Shown here one piece after another: positions 1 to 6,617 of a DNA stretch of 8,833 nucleotides. How positions within the stretch are numbered: the stretch's first letter is position 1; the number at the start of each line of letters is the position of its first letter. The DNA lies in the NCBI GenBank assembly GCA_937919125.1, contig CALFOB010000012.1, positions 1 to 8,833 on the forward strand, given 5' to 3'. The position numbers and the translations under genes were made by a program. The stretch is from an uncultured Micrococcales bacterium (GTDB lineage: Bacteria; Actinomycetota; Actinomycetes; Actinomycetales; Microbacteriaceae). The notes under the pieces were generated by a model, which saw only the letters and a program-made list of their open reading frames with translations, was not told the origin of the DNA and ran no database searches.

Positions 1-797
1 ATCATTCCTGGAGTTCCAGCCTCTGCTAGGAAGAATGCACACTGGTCAGAAACACGGGCTGCCTGCTGCATGTTGTGGGTAACGATAACGATTGTTACCT
101 CGCTTGCTAGCTCCAAGATGGTCTCTTCAATACGGAAGGTAGATGTTGGGTCAAGCGCTGAACAAGGCTCATCCATAAGCAATACTCGAGGCATTACAGA
201 CAGCGAACGGGCAATGCAAAGTCTTTGCTGCTGACCACCAGAAAGACCTCCACCAGGGGCGTCTAGGCGGTCTTTTACCTCTTTCCAAAGCCCTGCTTTG
301 GTAAGAGACTGCTCAACAATGTCATCGAATTCGCTCTTGCTCTTCTTGATTGAAGTTAGTCGAAGACCTGAGATTACGTTCTCATAGATGCTCATTGCTG
401 GGAATGGGTTTGGCTTCTGGAAAACCATACCGATTTCACGTCTGGCATCTGTAACACGCTTGGTTGGGTCGTAGATGTCTACTCCATCAAGCAAAACTTG
501 ACCTGCCATTGAAGCACTTGGCACTAGCTCGTGCATTCTGTTTAGAACACGAAGGAAAGTTGACTTACCGCAACCAGAAGGACCAATAAGAGCCGTTACT
601 TTACCCGGCTGCATGGTTAGGTTGATGCGATCTAGAACTTTACGCTGACCGAACCAAGCAGAAACATCTTGACCTGTGATGGTAGCAAGGCTTGCTGATC
701 CTGCACTCTTCTTTGAAGTGCGGTTCATGCTGATTGGCTTGACTGCCACTCTAGAGTCGCTGGTAGTTGGCGACTTAGGTCCTGTTGCTGGGCTCAT
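1..797 (-). CDS. pstB: PstB, phosphate ABC transporter ATP-binding protein (3' end cut by window edge)
   Basis: Cytoplasmic ATPase of the high-affinity phosphate importer; it hydrolyses ATP to drive PstC/PstA. The ATG is at 797-795, with a strong Shine-Dalgarno AAGGAAAGG (813-805) seven bases upstream. In total 265 full codons are visible. All ABC ATPase motifs are present: Walker A GPSGCGKST (residues 72-80), Q-loop in GMVFQKPNPFP, signature LSGGQ (185-189), Walker B ending MDEP with catalytic Glu210, D-loop SALD, and the switch His241 in VTHNMQQ. FQKPNPFPAMS, RLCIARSL and DEPCSALDPTST are typical of PstB rather than other ABC ATPases. The N-terminus has about 40 residues of Ser/Lys/Thr-rich extension before the ABC core (SLATITGQDVSAWFG), longer than in E. 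coli PstB. About the last 30 residues lie beyond the left edge. It follows the sortase-like gene by 24 nt, so it is probably in the same operon. Identification is secure. Confidence 0.97.
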   Translation of the reverse strand, partial: MSPATGPKSPTTSDSRVAVKPISMNRTSKKSAGSASLATITGQDVSAWFGQRKVLDRINLTMQPGKVTALIGPSGCGKSTFLRVLNRMHELVPSASMAGQVLLDGVDIYDPTKRVTDARREIGMVFQKPNPFPAMSIYENVISGLRLTSIKKSKSEFDDIVEQSLTKAGLWKEVKDRLDAPGGGLSGGQQQRLCIARSLSVMPRVLLMDEPCSALDPTSTFRIEETILELASEVTIVIVTHNMQQAARVSDQCAFFLAEAGTPGM

Positions 798-804
798 TTG
801 AGTA

Positions 805-813
805 CCTTTCCTT
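805..813 (-). promoter_or_regulatory. Ribosome binding site of pstB
   Basis: AAGGAAAGG on the minus strand, seven bases before the ATG. It lies in the 24-nt gap after the stop of the upstream sortase-like gene. It is one of the best Shine-Dalgarno matches in the window and fixes the pstB start. Confidence 0.8.
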
Positions 814-821
814 GAGTTTCT

Positions 822-1799
822 CTAAAGCAAATTCGGTAGTAGTTGAATGATCTGTGAAGCCCAGATGCCTCCGAAGAAGACAACCGCTGGTGCTCCTGCA
901 ATCCATGCCTGCACTCTGCCCCACTTGCGTGAAAGCCAGCTGATAGCAAACATGAGAACAATCAAGAACTGGGTCATAAAAATAAGTGGTGTCACAGCTT
1001 CCATGTTTGAAGCGAGAGCTGCTTCATTGTCAGCAATCGCTCTGTTTGGAATAACACGGTTTGGAGTTGGCTTTGGCTCTCCATCAAGAGTTGCTTCAAC
1101 ACGAAGAACATCGTTTGCAAAAAATGGCAAGCCCGATGCAGAAACTAGAGTTAGTCTCCCCTTTGATGAACCAAGACCGTTTGTTGCTTCATCACCGGCT
1201 CTTCTGATCTTTGAAACTGTGTAGGAGGCCTCACCTTGACCAGTGATGGTTTCAATTTTGTCGCCAACTTTTAGTTCGCTTAGCCTTGAGAAGACTCCGC
1301 TGTATGCAGACTGTCTACCATAAATAACTGAGATTCCAGCTTGGCCTGGAAGAACTGTGTCTCTGCGGTGTCCTGGACCATCAACTGTTACAGCTGATGA
1401 TGTTCCTTCAAGAACGATTTCATTGACATCAAGCTTTTGGATCTTCAAAACCGCTACAGGAGCACCTTGATTAATGAGATCGCCATCGGAGTCAACCTGT
1501 CCAACAGGTGCTGTTCCGTTGGCTAACTCAAATCTGAATGTTTCATTTGCTTTGAACTGTGCACTCTCATACTGCACGTGGGAAACAATAAACAATTGCC
1601 CCAAGAAAACTAATGCTGCAGCTCCGAGAGCTACTAATGCTCTACCGGCAAAGAATCTGAGACTTTCAGGCTTTGGCGTAGGCACCATGTTGTCAATGAA
1701 CTTTGAACTTTCAGTGGCCTGCTCAAACTTAGGTAGAGATAACTTAGGTATAGCTAGCTTAGGAATGAGGGAACTCTTAGGAAGCTTCACTCCACACAC
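822..1799 (-). CDS. Sortase-fold membrane protein lacking catalytic His and Cys (probable pseudo-sortase)
   Basis: 325-residue membrane protein with a class D/E-like sortase domain. A cytoplasmic N-terminus with LPK/IPK repeats (6-25) is followed by TM1 (about 50-72), an extracytoplasmic sortase domain (about 115-240), then two more helices (about 270-288 and 298-322). Sortase signatures are clear: VLEGTSS (129-135), GPGH (141-144), LPGQAG (150-155), FSRLSELKVGDKI (170-182) and RLTLVSA (215-221). Where active enzymes have AGHR, this has YGRQ, so the catalytic His position is Arg162 (AGA, 1316-1314). Where they have TLxTC, this has TLVSA, so the Cys position is Ala221 (GCA, 1139-1137). An Arg at the expected late position (R233) remains. 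Transpeptidase activity is therefore unlikely; a scaffolding or binding role is inference. The reading frame is intact, so it is not an obvious decaying gene. The GTG start has no clear Shine-Dalgarno. The next in-frame GTG (1790) is three codons on, and ATG38 would delete the repeats. Confidence 0.85.
   Translation of the reverse strand: MCGVKLPKSSLIPKLAIPKLSLPKFEQATESSKFIDNMVPTPKPESLRFFAGRALVALGAAALVFLGQLFIVSHVQYESAQFKANETFRFELANGTAPVGQVDSDGDLINQGAPVAVLKIQKLDVNEIVLEGTSSAVTVDGPGHRRDTVLPGQAGISVIYGRQSAYSGVFSRLSELKVGDKIETITGQGEASYTVSKIRRAGDEATNGLGSSKGRLTLVSASGLPFFANDVLRVEATLDGEPKPTPNRVIPNRAIADNEAALASNMEAVTPLIFMTQFLIVLMFAISWLSRKWGRVQAWIAGAPAVVFFGGIWASQIIQLLPNLL
1725..1784 (-). repeat. N-terminal (L/I)PK pentapeptide repeats in the pseudo-sortase
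   Basis: Residues 6-25 of the sortase-like protein read as four imperfect 5-residue units: LPKSS, LIPKL, AIPKL, SLPKF. The DNA shows the recurring hexamer CCTAAG (CTTAGG on the plus strand). The repeats precede the first membrane helix, so they should face the cytoplasm. Their function is unknown to me. Confidence 0.6.
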
Positions 1800-1828
1800 C
1801 GTTCTGTTCGTTTGTCTAAATAAGCCTA

Positions 1829-1860
1829 TATCGTGGCCCCCCTTTCAGGGGGCCACGATA
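1829..1860 (-). terminator. Perfect 13-bp GC-rich hairpin between the Ig-domain gene and the sortase-like gene
   Basis: Arms 1829-1841 and 1848-1860 are perfect inverted repeats (TATCGTGGCCCCC and its complement) around a 6-nt loop. The hairpin starts 22 nt after the TAA of the 735-residue protein gene and ends 29 nt before the GTG of the sortase-like gene. On the minus strand an A-rich tract precedes the stem, but no run of T follows it (only TAGGCTTATTTAG). A partial terminator, attenuator or mRNA-stabilising 3' end is therefore more likely than a full intrinsic terminator. It would lower expression of the sortase-like gene and pstB relative to the secreted proteins. The structure is certain; the function is inferred. 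Confidence 0.6.
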
Positions 1861-1882
1861 CCTAGACTTTGCTACTTTTTTG

Positions 1883-4090
1883 TTACTTTATGACCTTGAA
1901 GGTCTTTGTGGTTGTTGATGCAGCTACTTCAGCGCTACCACCGTAGAACACCTTCACGGTGTATGTGCCTACAGTTGTGATCTTCGCGAACTTTAGAGTC
2001 GCTGTACCAGTTGCTGAGAGCTTCACTAGAGCTGATGACACCTGTACTGGAACCTTCTTTGAGTTGTAAACAACTGCAAATACGTTACCTGTAGCACCAA
2101 CGCTGCTAGTTACTTTTCCAGCCTTGATTGTTACTGAAACTGTTGGTAGAGCTGATGTCTTGTAAGAGCTTCCAACAGTGATCAGTGTGTAGCTTGTGTT
2201 CTTTAGAGCTACTGCAACTGCTGCAGATGTTCTGCTTGTTTCTGCAGCTGCTGTGTCTGTAGGAACAAACTCACCAACTAGGTTGTAAGAAACTTTCTCA
2301 CCCTTAGCCTGGTCGATTGTTACAGTCGCGGTTCCACCTGTTACAGCTACAGTCTTCAAGATTGCTCCTGAGAAGTCTGTGTTGTAGACATTTAGGTTAC
2401 CGTTCACGCCACCAGTGATGGTTGCTGTGAAGCTAGCTGAAAGGCCGTTCGCTGCAACAGTTGCTGCACCGAATGACACGCTAGTTGCAGTCTTCACTAC
2501 AGCTGGAGCAGCCAAGGTGATTGTTGTTCCGTTTAGAGTGCTTGTGCTTACGTCAACACCTGAAAGAACAGGTACGAACTGAGCCGTAACAGTCTTTGAG
2601 AGTTCAGCAGATGTTGTGTTTGTAACTGTGATGTCAACAGTTGTTGCACCCTTAGCTACTACACCTGAAGCAACTTCTGCCTGGTCAACAGTTCCGAAAC
2701 CTGAGTAAAGAACTACTGTTCCACCTTGGTTACCATTTGAAGCAACAGTTGCAGTTACAGTTGCGCTTGATCCGCTTGCTGCAACTACTGGAGTGCCAAG
2801 AGTTACTGTGCTAGCTGATGGTGCGTAAACACGGTTAGCTGCTGTGATGTTTCCACAAACAGTTGAGTTTCCACCAGTTGTTTCACCGATTTCTGCATCA
2901 GTACCTGTGTAAGAAAGAAGACCGTAACCGAACTTCTGAATAACAGTCTGTGACTGACAAACTAGAGAGTTTGTTCCGCGGAATGCACGTGTAATTGCGT
3001 TCTCTTCGTCAGCGTTTACTAGAGCAGTTGGAACGATGTTATAAACAGTTCTCTTGATTGCTGTCCACGTTGGAGCAGTTGAGTAAACATTGTCTGTAAC
3101 CACTACTGGCTCAACTCCACCTATTGATCGAAGAACTGCACCAGCAGTACGCTTTGGAGCAACACCGTTAGTCTGTGCAACCCACTGTGAGATTGAGAAA
3201 CCTACAAGTGCGTATGGGTCTGTAGCAACAGCTGTTCCATCATGCTCCTGAACAGTTACTCCACCAGGAGTGATGTCTTTTGCAGGAACTGAACCAGCAG
3301 TGATGTTGGCCTCAGTGATTCCAACCTGACCGATCCAGAATGAACGTGTTCCAGATCCTGCCTGTGGGATGTAAGCGTTGATTGTGTGTGATTCTTCGCC
3401 TGCTTCTAGAGTGTAGCTAGGAGCAGCTAGCTTGATGAATGCACCGGTAGTTGAATCAGTAATTACCTTGGTGATGTTTCCCTTGTAGATGTTCATCAAA
3501 GAAACTTCTGTTGTGTTTGACGATGTTCCTAGAGGAATGTCTGAAGGAATCTTTGAGATGTTTAGAGGAGCTGTCGCGTAGGTCATGTTGTCCTGAGCGA
3601 AAGGAACGTATGTAAGAACACCGTTCGCTACTGCACCAGAAGGACCTGAAGATGAACGAGCAAAGTGTAGCTTTCCAGCAAGCTGAGCTGTGGTTGGAAG
3701 AGTAGCAGTTCTTGCTTTACCAAGTTCATCTGGGGCAATTGCTACTGAAGATGAACCAACCTGGCCTAGAGCAATACGAAGGGCGTCGCGTCCTGCACCT
3801 GAACCGTTTGCACGTGGGATTGCAATACCATCTGCTGAAACTACAACGTCAGCTGAACCAAGAGCCTTGTAGCTTGCAATCTTTAGTCTGGTGTCAGATT
3901 CGCTGACGTTTCCTAGAGCTAGAGAAATACCATCCATGACATCCATGGTTGTGTCTGAGCCAAGACCTACTAGCTCACCGTACTTAGTTACTGAAACTGG
4001 ATCAGCCATTACCGGCATTGCGGTTCCTGCTGCAATAACAGCTGCGCCGCTAACGGCCACTGCTACTTTTGCGAACAACTTGTTCTTCAA
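1883..4090 (-). CDS. Secreted PstS-like binding protein with C-terminal Ig-like domains
   Basis: 735-residue secreted protein. The TTG start (4090-4088) is set by GAAAGGAA (4103-4096) six bases upstream. The signal peptide has a KNK start and hydrophobic core, with probable cleavage after VMA (residue 29); there is no lipobox Cys. Residues about 36-420 are a diverged phosphate-binding-protein fold, collinear with the neighbouring PstS: VGLGSDTT (41-48, against NGAGSSW), NGSGAGRDAL (95-104, against TGSSDGRNQF), LTYVPFA (159-165), SLMNIYKGNIT (197-207, against TLTKVFTGVIT), IPQAGSGTRS (241-250, against VRSDGSGST), and CQSQTVIQKFGYGLLS (378-393, against CEGQQQAEVLGYSPLP). The Arg and Asp of the phosphate motif are missing, so the ligand is uncertain. 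Residues about 424-532, 533-630 and 640-735 look like three bacterial Ig-like beta domains rich in Thr/Val/Ala. There is no membrane helix or LPXTG at the C-terminus, so release or non-covalent attachment is expected. Confidence 0.85.
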   Translation of the reverse strand: MKNKLFAKVAVAVSGAAVIAAGTAMPVMADPVSVTKYGELVGLGSDTTMDVMDGISLALGNVSESDTRLKIASYKALGSADVVVSADGIAIPRANGSGAGRDALRIALGQVGSSSVAIAPDELGKARTATLPTTAQLAGKLHFARSSSGPSGAVANGVLTYVPFAQDNMTYATAPLNISKIPSDIPLGTSSNTTEVSLMNIYKGNITKVITDSTTGAFIKLAAPSYTLEAGEESHTINAYIPQAGSGTRSFWIGQVGITEANITAGSVPAKDITPGGVTVQEHDGTAVATDPYALVGFSISQWVAQTNGVAPKRTAGAVLRSIGGVEPVVVTDNVYSTAPTWTAIKRTVYNIVPTALVNADEENAITRAFRGTNSLVCQSQTVIQKFGYGLLSYTGTDAEIGETTGGNSTVCGNITAANRVYAPSASTVTLGTPVVAASGSSATVTATVASNGNQGGTVVLYSGFGTVDQAEVASGVVAKGATTVDITVTNTTSAELSKTVTAQFVPVLSGVDVSTSTLNGTTITLAAPAVVKTATSVSFGAATVAANGLSASFTATITGGVNGNLNVYNTDFSGAILKTVAVTGGTATVTIDQAKGEKVSYNLVGEFVPTDTAAAETSRTSAAVAVALKNTSYTLITVGSSYKTSALPTVSVTIKAGKVTSSVGATGNVFAVVYNSKKVPVQVSSALVKLSATGTATLKFAKITTVGTYTVKVFYGGSAEVAASTTTKTFKVIK

Positions 4091-4095
4091 TGTAG

Positions 4096-4103
4096 TTCCT
4101 TTC
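4096..4103 (-). promoter_or_regulatory. Ribosome binding site supporting a TTG start
   Basis: GAAAGGAA lies six bases upstream of the TTG at 4090-4088, immediately before a clear signal peptide (MKNKLFAKVA). No competing ATG or GTG is needed, so this site decides the start of the Ig-domain binding protein. Confidence 0.75.
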
Positions 4104-4186
4104 GAAGGTTGACTCTGCTATTCCACGTTTGGAAAACAAAGGTTTTTGTACATGTGCAGTCTCAACTTGGTTAGTAAACGCGCCAC

Positions 4187-4200
4187 GACACTAAGGTGTC
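4187..4200 (-). other. Short inverted repeat downstream of the 797-residue protein gene
   Basis: GACAC and GTGTC form a perfect 5-bp stem with a 4-nt loop, starting 23 nt after the TAA at 4226-4224. It lies within the 133-nt gap before the Ig-domain gene (4091-4223). There is no following T-run, so it is at best a weak processing site or an operator-like element. I found no convincing -35/-10 pair in the rest of the gap, although an internal promoter cannot be excluded. Confidence 0.3.
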
Positions 4201-4223
4201 TAGTTGGTTAACTTGGGGCTAAT

Positions 4224-6617
4224 TTACGCTTGCTTTTCCCTGCGTTTTCTTGCCCTACCAAGAAAGATCTGGCCTACAACCAGACCTGGGAAGCCAAAGA
4301 TAAGGGAAGCCAAAACAACCGATGAGCTCACAGAACTACCTTCGGCCAGGGTCTTGAACGAGTCTGCTTTTGGACCTGAACCTGGATCTACAGGATCTAT
4401 TGGGTCAACCGGACCAGGTCCTGGATCAACTGGGTCAGTAGGAGTTGGAGTTGGAGTTGGCTTCTCTTCCTCGGGAACCTCATTGCCTGGGCAACCCTTA
4501 GCAACTGTGCTGCTAGTAAGTGATGATGCAGCTGCTTTTGCCTTAGCCTTCAAGTTTGCTGGAAGCGGTACATAGCCAAATGGAAGCATTCCTTGAGCTT
4601 CTCCAGTGATTTGCCCTGCCCCGGTTGCATAGTTGAGCATCTCACTGTATTCGGTAAGGGCTTTAGAAGTTTGGGTACAGACGTTTACAACCGCGTACGT
4701 TAGCGAAGTCCAGGGATATGCTGTGCCCTTCAATGACTTGCCGTCGTTGTACAGGATTCCCGTGTTTGCATCTACCGGCATAGCAGAAACTGCTGCGTTC
4801 ATTGTGCTAGCCGATGGCTTGCTCTCTTGACCTGTTGAGCTAACCAAGGTAGCCACGCCAAGTCCGTATCTCTCAGCTGCTGGTAGGTCAGTAATTGCCA
4901 ACATGAATCTCTGCCCGATTGGCTGGGCTCCACCTGATGCGAATGCAGGAGGTAGCTTGTTTGGATCCCAAATCGTTTTGCTCTTTGAATCTCCGCGCCT
5001 AGCTGCAGATGCGGCTTCAAGCATGTCTTGAGAATAAGGTCTCATGTCTAGAGTAGAGAAGCCCGGTTCAGGAGTGTTTGAGTTAGGTCTGAAAGTTGAG
5101 AGATCTGCTTTGGGGAAAGATTCAATTTCAGTATCAGTTGCTAGCTCTAGAGAAGAGTAGTACTTGTTGAGCTTCATACCCCACTCGTCCGGGGTTCCTT
5201 GAAGAAAAGCTTTGGCCTTAGGGTCGTTTTGCAACCATTTCCAAACCAAACGGGTTGAATCATATGCACCAAGTGATACCAAAAGACCACCTGGCTCAAT
5301 ACCTCTTTGGAAGTCTGCAAAGTCTGGGTTTAGCTCAATGAACTCAGGGTCATTGACAAGGCTTCTAGGGTTGTCCTTCACGTAATCCTGAGTGTTTCCA
5401 CCAGGCACATCGTTACGGTACGACTGAGTAAGGAGCTTTGCAATTATTCGAGCATTTAGTTTTAGATCTGTCACCAATGAACCGTTTTGAGAAACCAATG
5501 GAGAGTCAGACTTGAAGTTCTTTTCAATGTTAAAGGCAACTACAACGGCCGAGTTTGCTACTGGAGCATAGACAAGTTGATTCTTACCCTTTAATTCGTT
5601 ATCAATTGGATCTGCGATGAAGGCAAGACCTGATGATCCGAAGAGAGAACCCGTAATTTGTCTTCTAGCTTCTCCGTCACCAATTTGTGAATAACCGAAT
5701 GTTGCGATGTCTTTACAAAGCGATGGCTGCCAAGAGTAGAAGGCTGCAGCGATCATTTCTGTTCCAACAACTCTTCTTTCTGAGTTTCCCAGTGCGCAAG
5801 AAACAGTTAGCGGAGAGAAACTCAAAGGGATCTGGACCCTGTTCGCCCAGTTAGAAGCAGATAAAGGAGAACCATCAAGTCTCTCGCTTTGTAGAATCCT
5901 TGTTCCATTTGCTCGAAGTTCTCCACGAGGTACAACTACAAGCCAGCAATCTCTAGGTCCTGTTTCAGTCTGTGCTCCACAGCCCAAGTGTGGTGCTTCA
6001 AGAGCAGTCTGAACCTCAAATACGGCTTCGCCTGAACCGCTTACACCTGTCGGCGCAGCAGAGAACTCGTTGCTGGTCTCGTTTGAGAAGTATCTAACGA
6101 AGTTATAGGTGCTTTCACCGCTGACTGTCGTGAATGGCACTCTGTAGGACTTTAGGAATGGCTGGTTCACAGGAGGTGGAATCAAGAATGAAGAGTTGTA
6201 AGCCTGCTTAGGGTCTTCCCCACGCATAAGGTCACGGTTAGCAGTGAAGGAACCCATTAGGTTTTCAGTTGCTGTGATTGGAGAACCCCATTGACACTGC
6301 TGAGGTGTTGGACCAGTTGCATCTCCCCAACACTGCATGATTTGAACGTAGTTGCTGGCAAATTCACCAGGCATAGTTCTGTTTAGACCTGACCAGCTCA
6401 CCTTCACACCTTGGTTGGATAGGTTACGTGTTTGAGAAACACTAACTTCAAAGTTTTTAAACTCGTCGTAAAAGTGGCTAGTTTCATCTCTTGTGTCAGA
6501 AAGCCAAGTTTTAGAAACCTCACTACCGGTTTGAGCAGTCGAAGCAGAAGGTGAGACCAAAAAGGTCAAACCAATTGCTGAAACTAGGAGGAATCTCAAA
6601 ACCGTTCTTAGGTTCAT
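4224..6617 (-). CDS. Membrane-anchored secreted protein with novel N-terminal region and diverged PstS-like domain
   Basis: 797-residue exported protein. It has an N-terminal signal peptide (cleavage near STA, residue 28), a Pro/Thr/Asp linker (719-750), a C-terminal helix (about 763-786) and a basic RARKRREKQA tail. Residues about 270-700 follow the PstS next door in order: FGYSQIGDGEARRQ (307-320, against YASTGSSDGRNQF), LVYAPVANSAVVVAFNI (348-364, against FAYIPLVAGGTALMYNL), LNARIIAKLLTQSY (387-400, against GETLTKVFTGVIT), AYPWTSLTYAVVN (633-645) and GYVPLPANL (681-689, against GYSPLPINL). The phosphate motif RSDGSGST is replaced by SLGAYDST (448-455), so ordinary phosphate binding is doubtful. 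Residues about 35-270 (VKVSWSGLNRTMPGEFASNY, 71-90) have no counterpart in PstS, and I do not recognise the domain. Eight Cys (96, 108, 213, 224, 274, 301, 647, 709) suggest disulfides. ATG overlaps the pstS TGA (TGATG). AAGAGG sits 12 bases upstream, rather far, which favours translational coupling. Confidence 0.85.
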   Translation of the reverse strand: MNLRTVLRFLLVSAIGLTFLVSPSASTAQTGSEVSKTWLSDTRDETSHFYDEFKNFEVSVSQTRNLSNQGVKVSWSGLNRTMPGEFASNYVQIMQCWGDATGPTPQQCQWGSPITATENLMGSFTANRDLMRGEDPKQAYNSSFLIPPPVNQPFLKSYRVPFTTVSGESTYNFVRYFSNETSNEFSAAPTGVSGSGEAVFEVQTALEAPHLGCGAQTETGPRDCWLVVVPRGELRANGTRILQSERLDGSPLSASNWANRVQIPLSFSPLTVSCALGNSERRVVGTEMIAAAFYSWQPSLCKDIATFGYSQIGDGEARRQITGSLFGSSGLAFIADPIDNELKGKNQLVYAPVANSAVVVAFNIEKNFKSDSPLVSQNGSLVTDLKLNARIIAKLLTQSYRNDVPGGNTQDYVKDNPRSLVNDPEFIELNPDFADFQRGIEPGGLLVSLGAYDSTRLVWKWLQNDPKAKAFLQGTPDEWGMKLNKYYSSLELATDTEIESFPKADLSTFRPNSNTPEPGFSTLDMRPYSQDMLEAASAARRGDSKSKTIWDPNKLPPAFASGGAQPIGQRFMLAITDLPAAERYGLGVATLVSSTGQESKPSASTMNAAVSAMPVDANTGILYNDGKSLKGTAYPWTSLTYAVVNVCTQTSKALTEYSEMLNYATGAGQITGEAQGMLPFGYVPLPANLKAKAKAAASSLTSSTVAKGCPGNEVPEEEKPTPTPTPTDPVDPGPGPVDPIDPVDPGSGPKADSFKTLAEGSSVSSSVVLASLIFGFPGLVVGQIFLGRARKRREKQA
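4368..4463 (-). repeat. Pro-Thr / Asp-Pro-rich linker in the 797-residue protein
   Basis: Residues 719-750 consist of KPTPTPTPTDP followed by repeated VDPGPGP and DPVDPG units. The 6-bp unit GGAGTT is tandemly repeated on the plus strand near 4441-4458. It is a flexible, wall-spanning spacer between the binding domain and the membrane helix, equivalent to the TDPG spacer of the adjacent PstS. Confidence 0.75.

Noticed and set aside
847..1224. Plus-strand open frame over the sortase-like gene
   Set aside because: It is antisense to a gene with clear sortase motifs; its own translation shows no domain, signal or sensible composition. The same applies to plus-strand frames at 1474-1893, 3690-4112, 4204-4575, 4633-4830 and 8270-8737.
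1861..1884. Plus-strand intrinsic terminator formed by the hairpin and the downstream T-run
   Set aside because: The T-run is about 15 bases from the stem and no plus-strand gene would use it.
4091..4223. Possible PHO box or promoter in the gap before the Ig-domain gene
   Set aside because: On the minus strand GTTAACCAACT and GTTTACTAACC vaguely resemble actinobacterial PHO-box repeats, but they are about 30 bases apart rather than adjacent and match poorly. No good -35/-10 pair was found.
4799..5020. Minus-strand 73-codon frame within the 797-residue protein gene
   Set aside because: It overlaps a well-supported coding region in another frame and has no independent start signal or motif.
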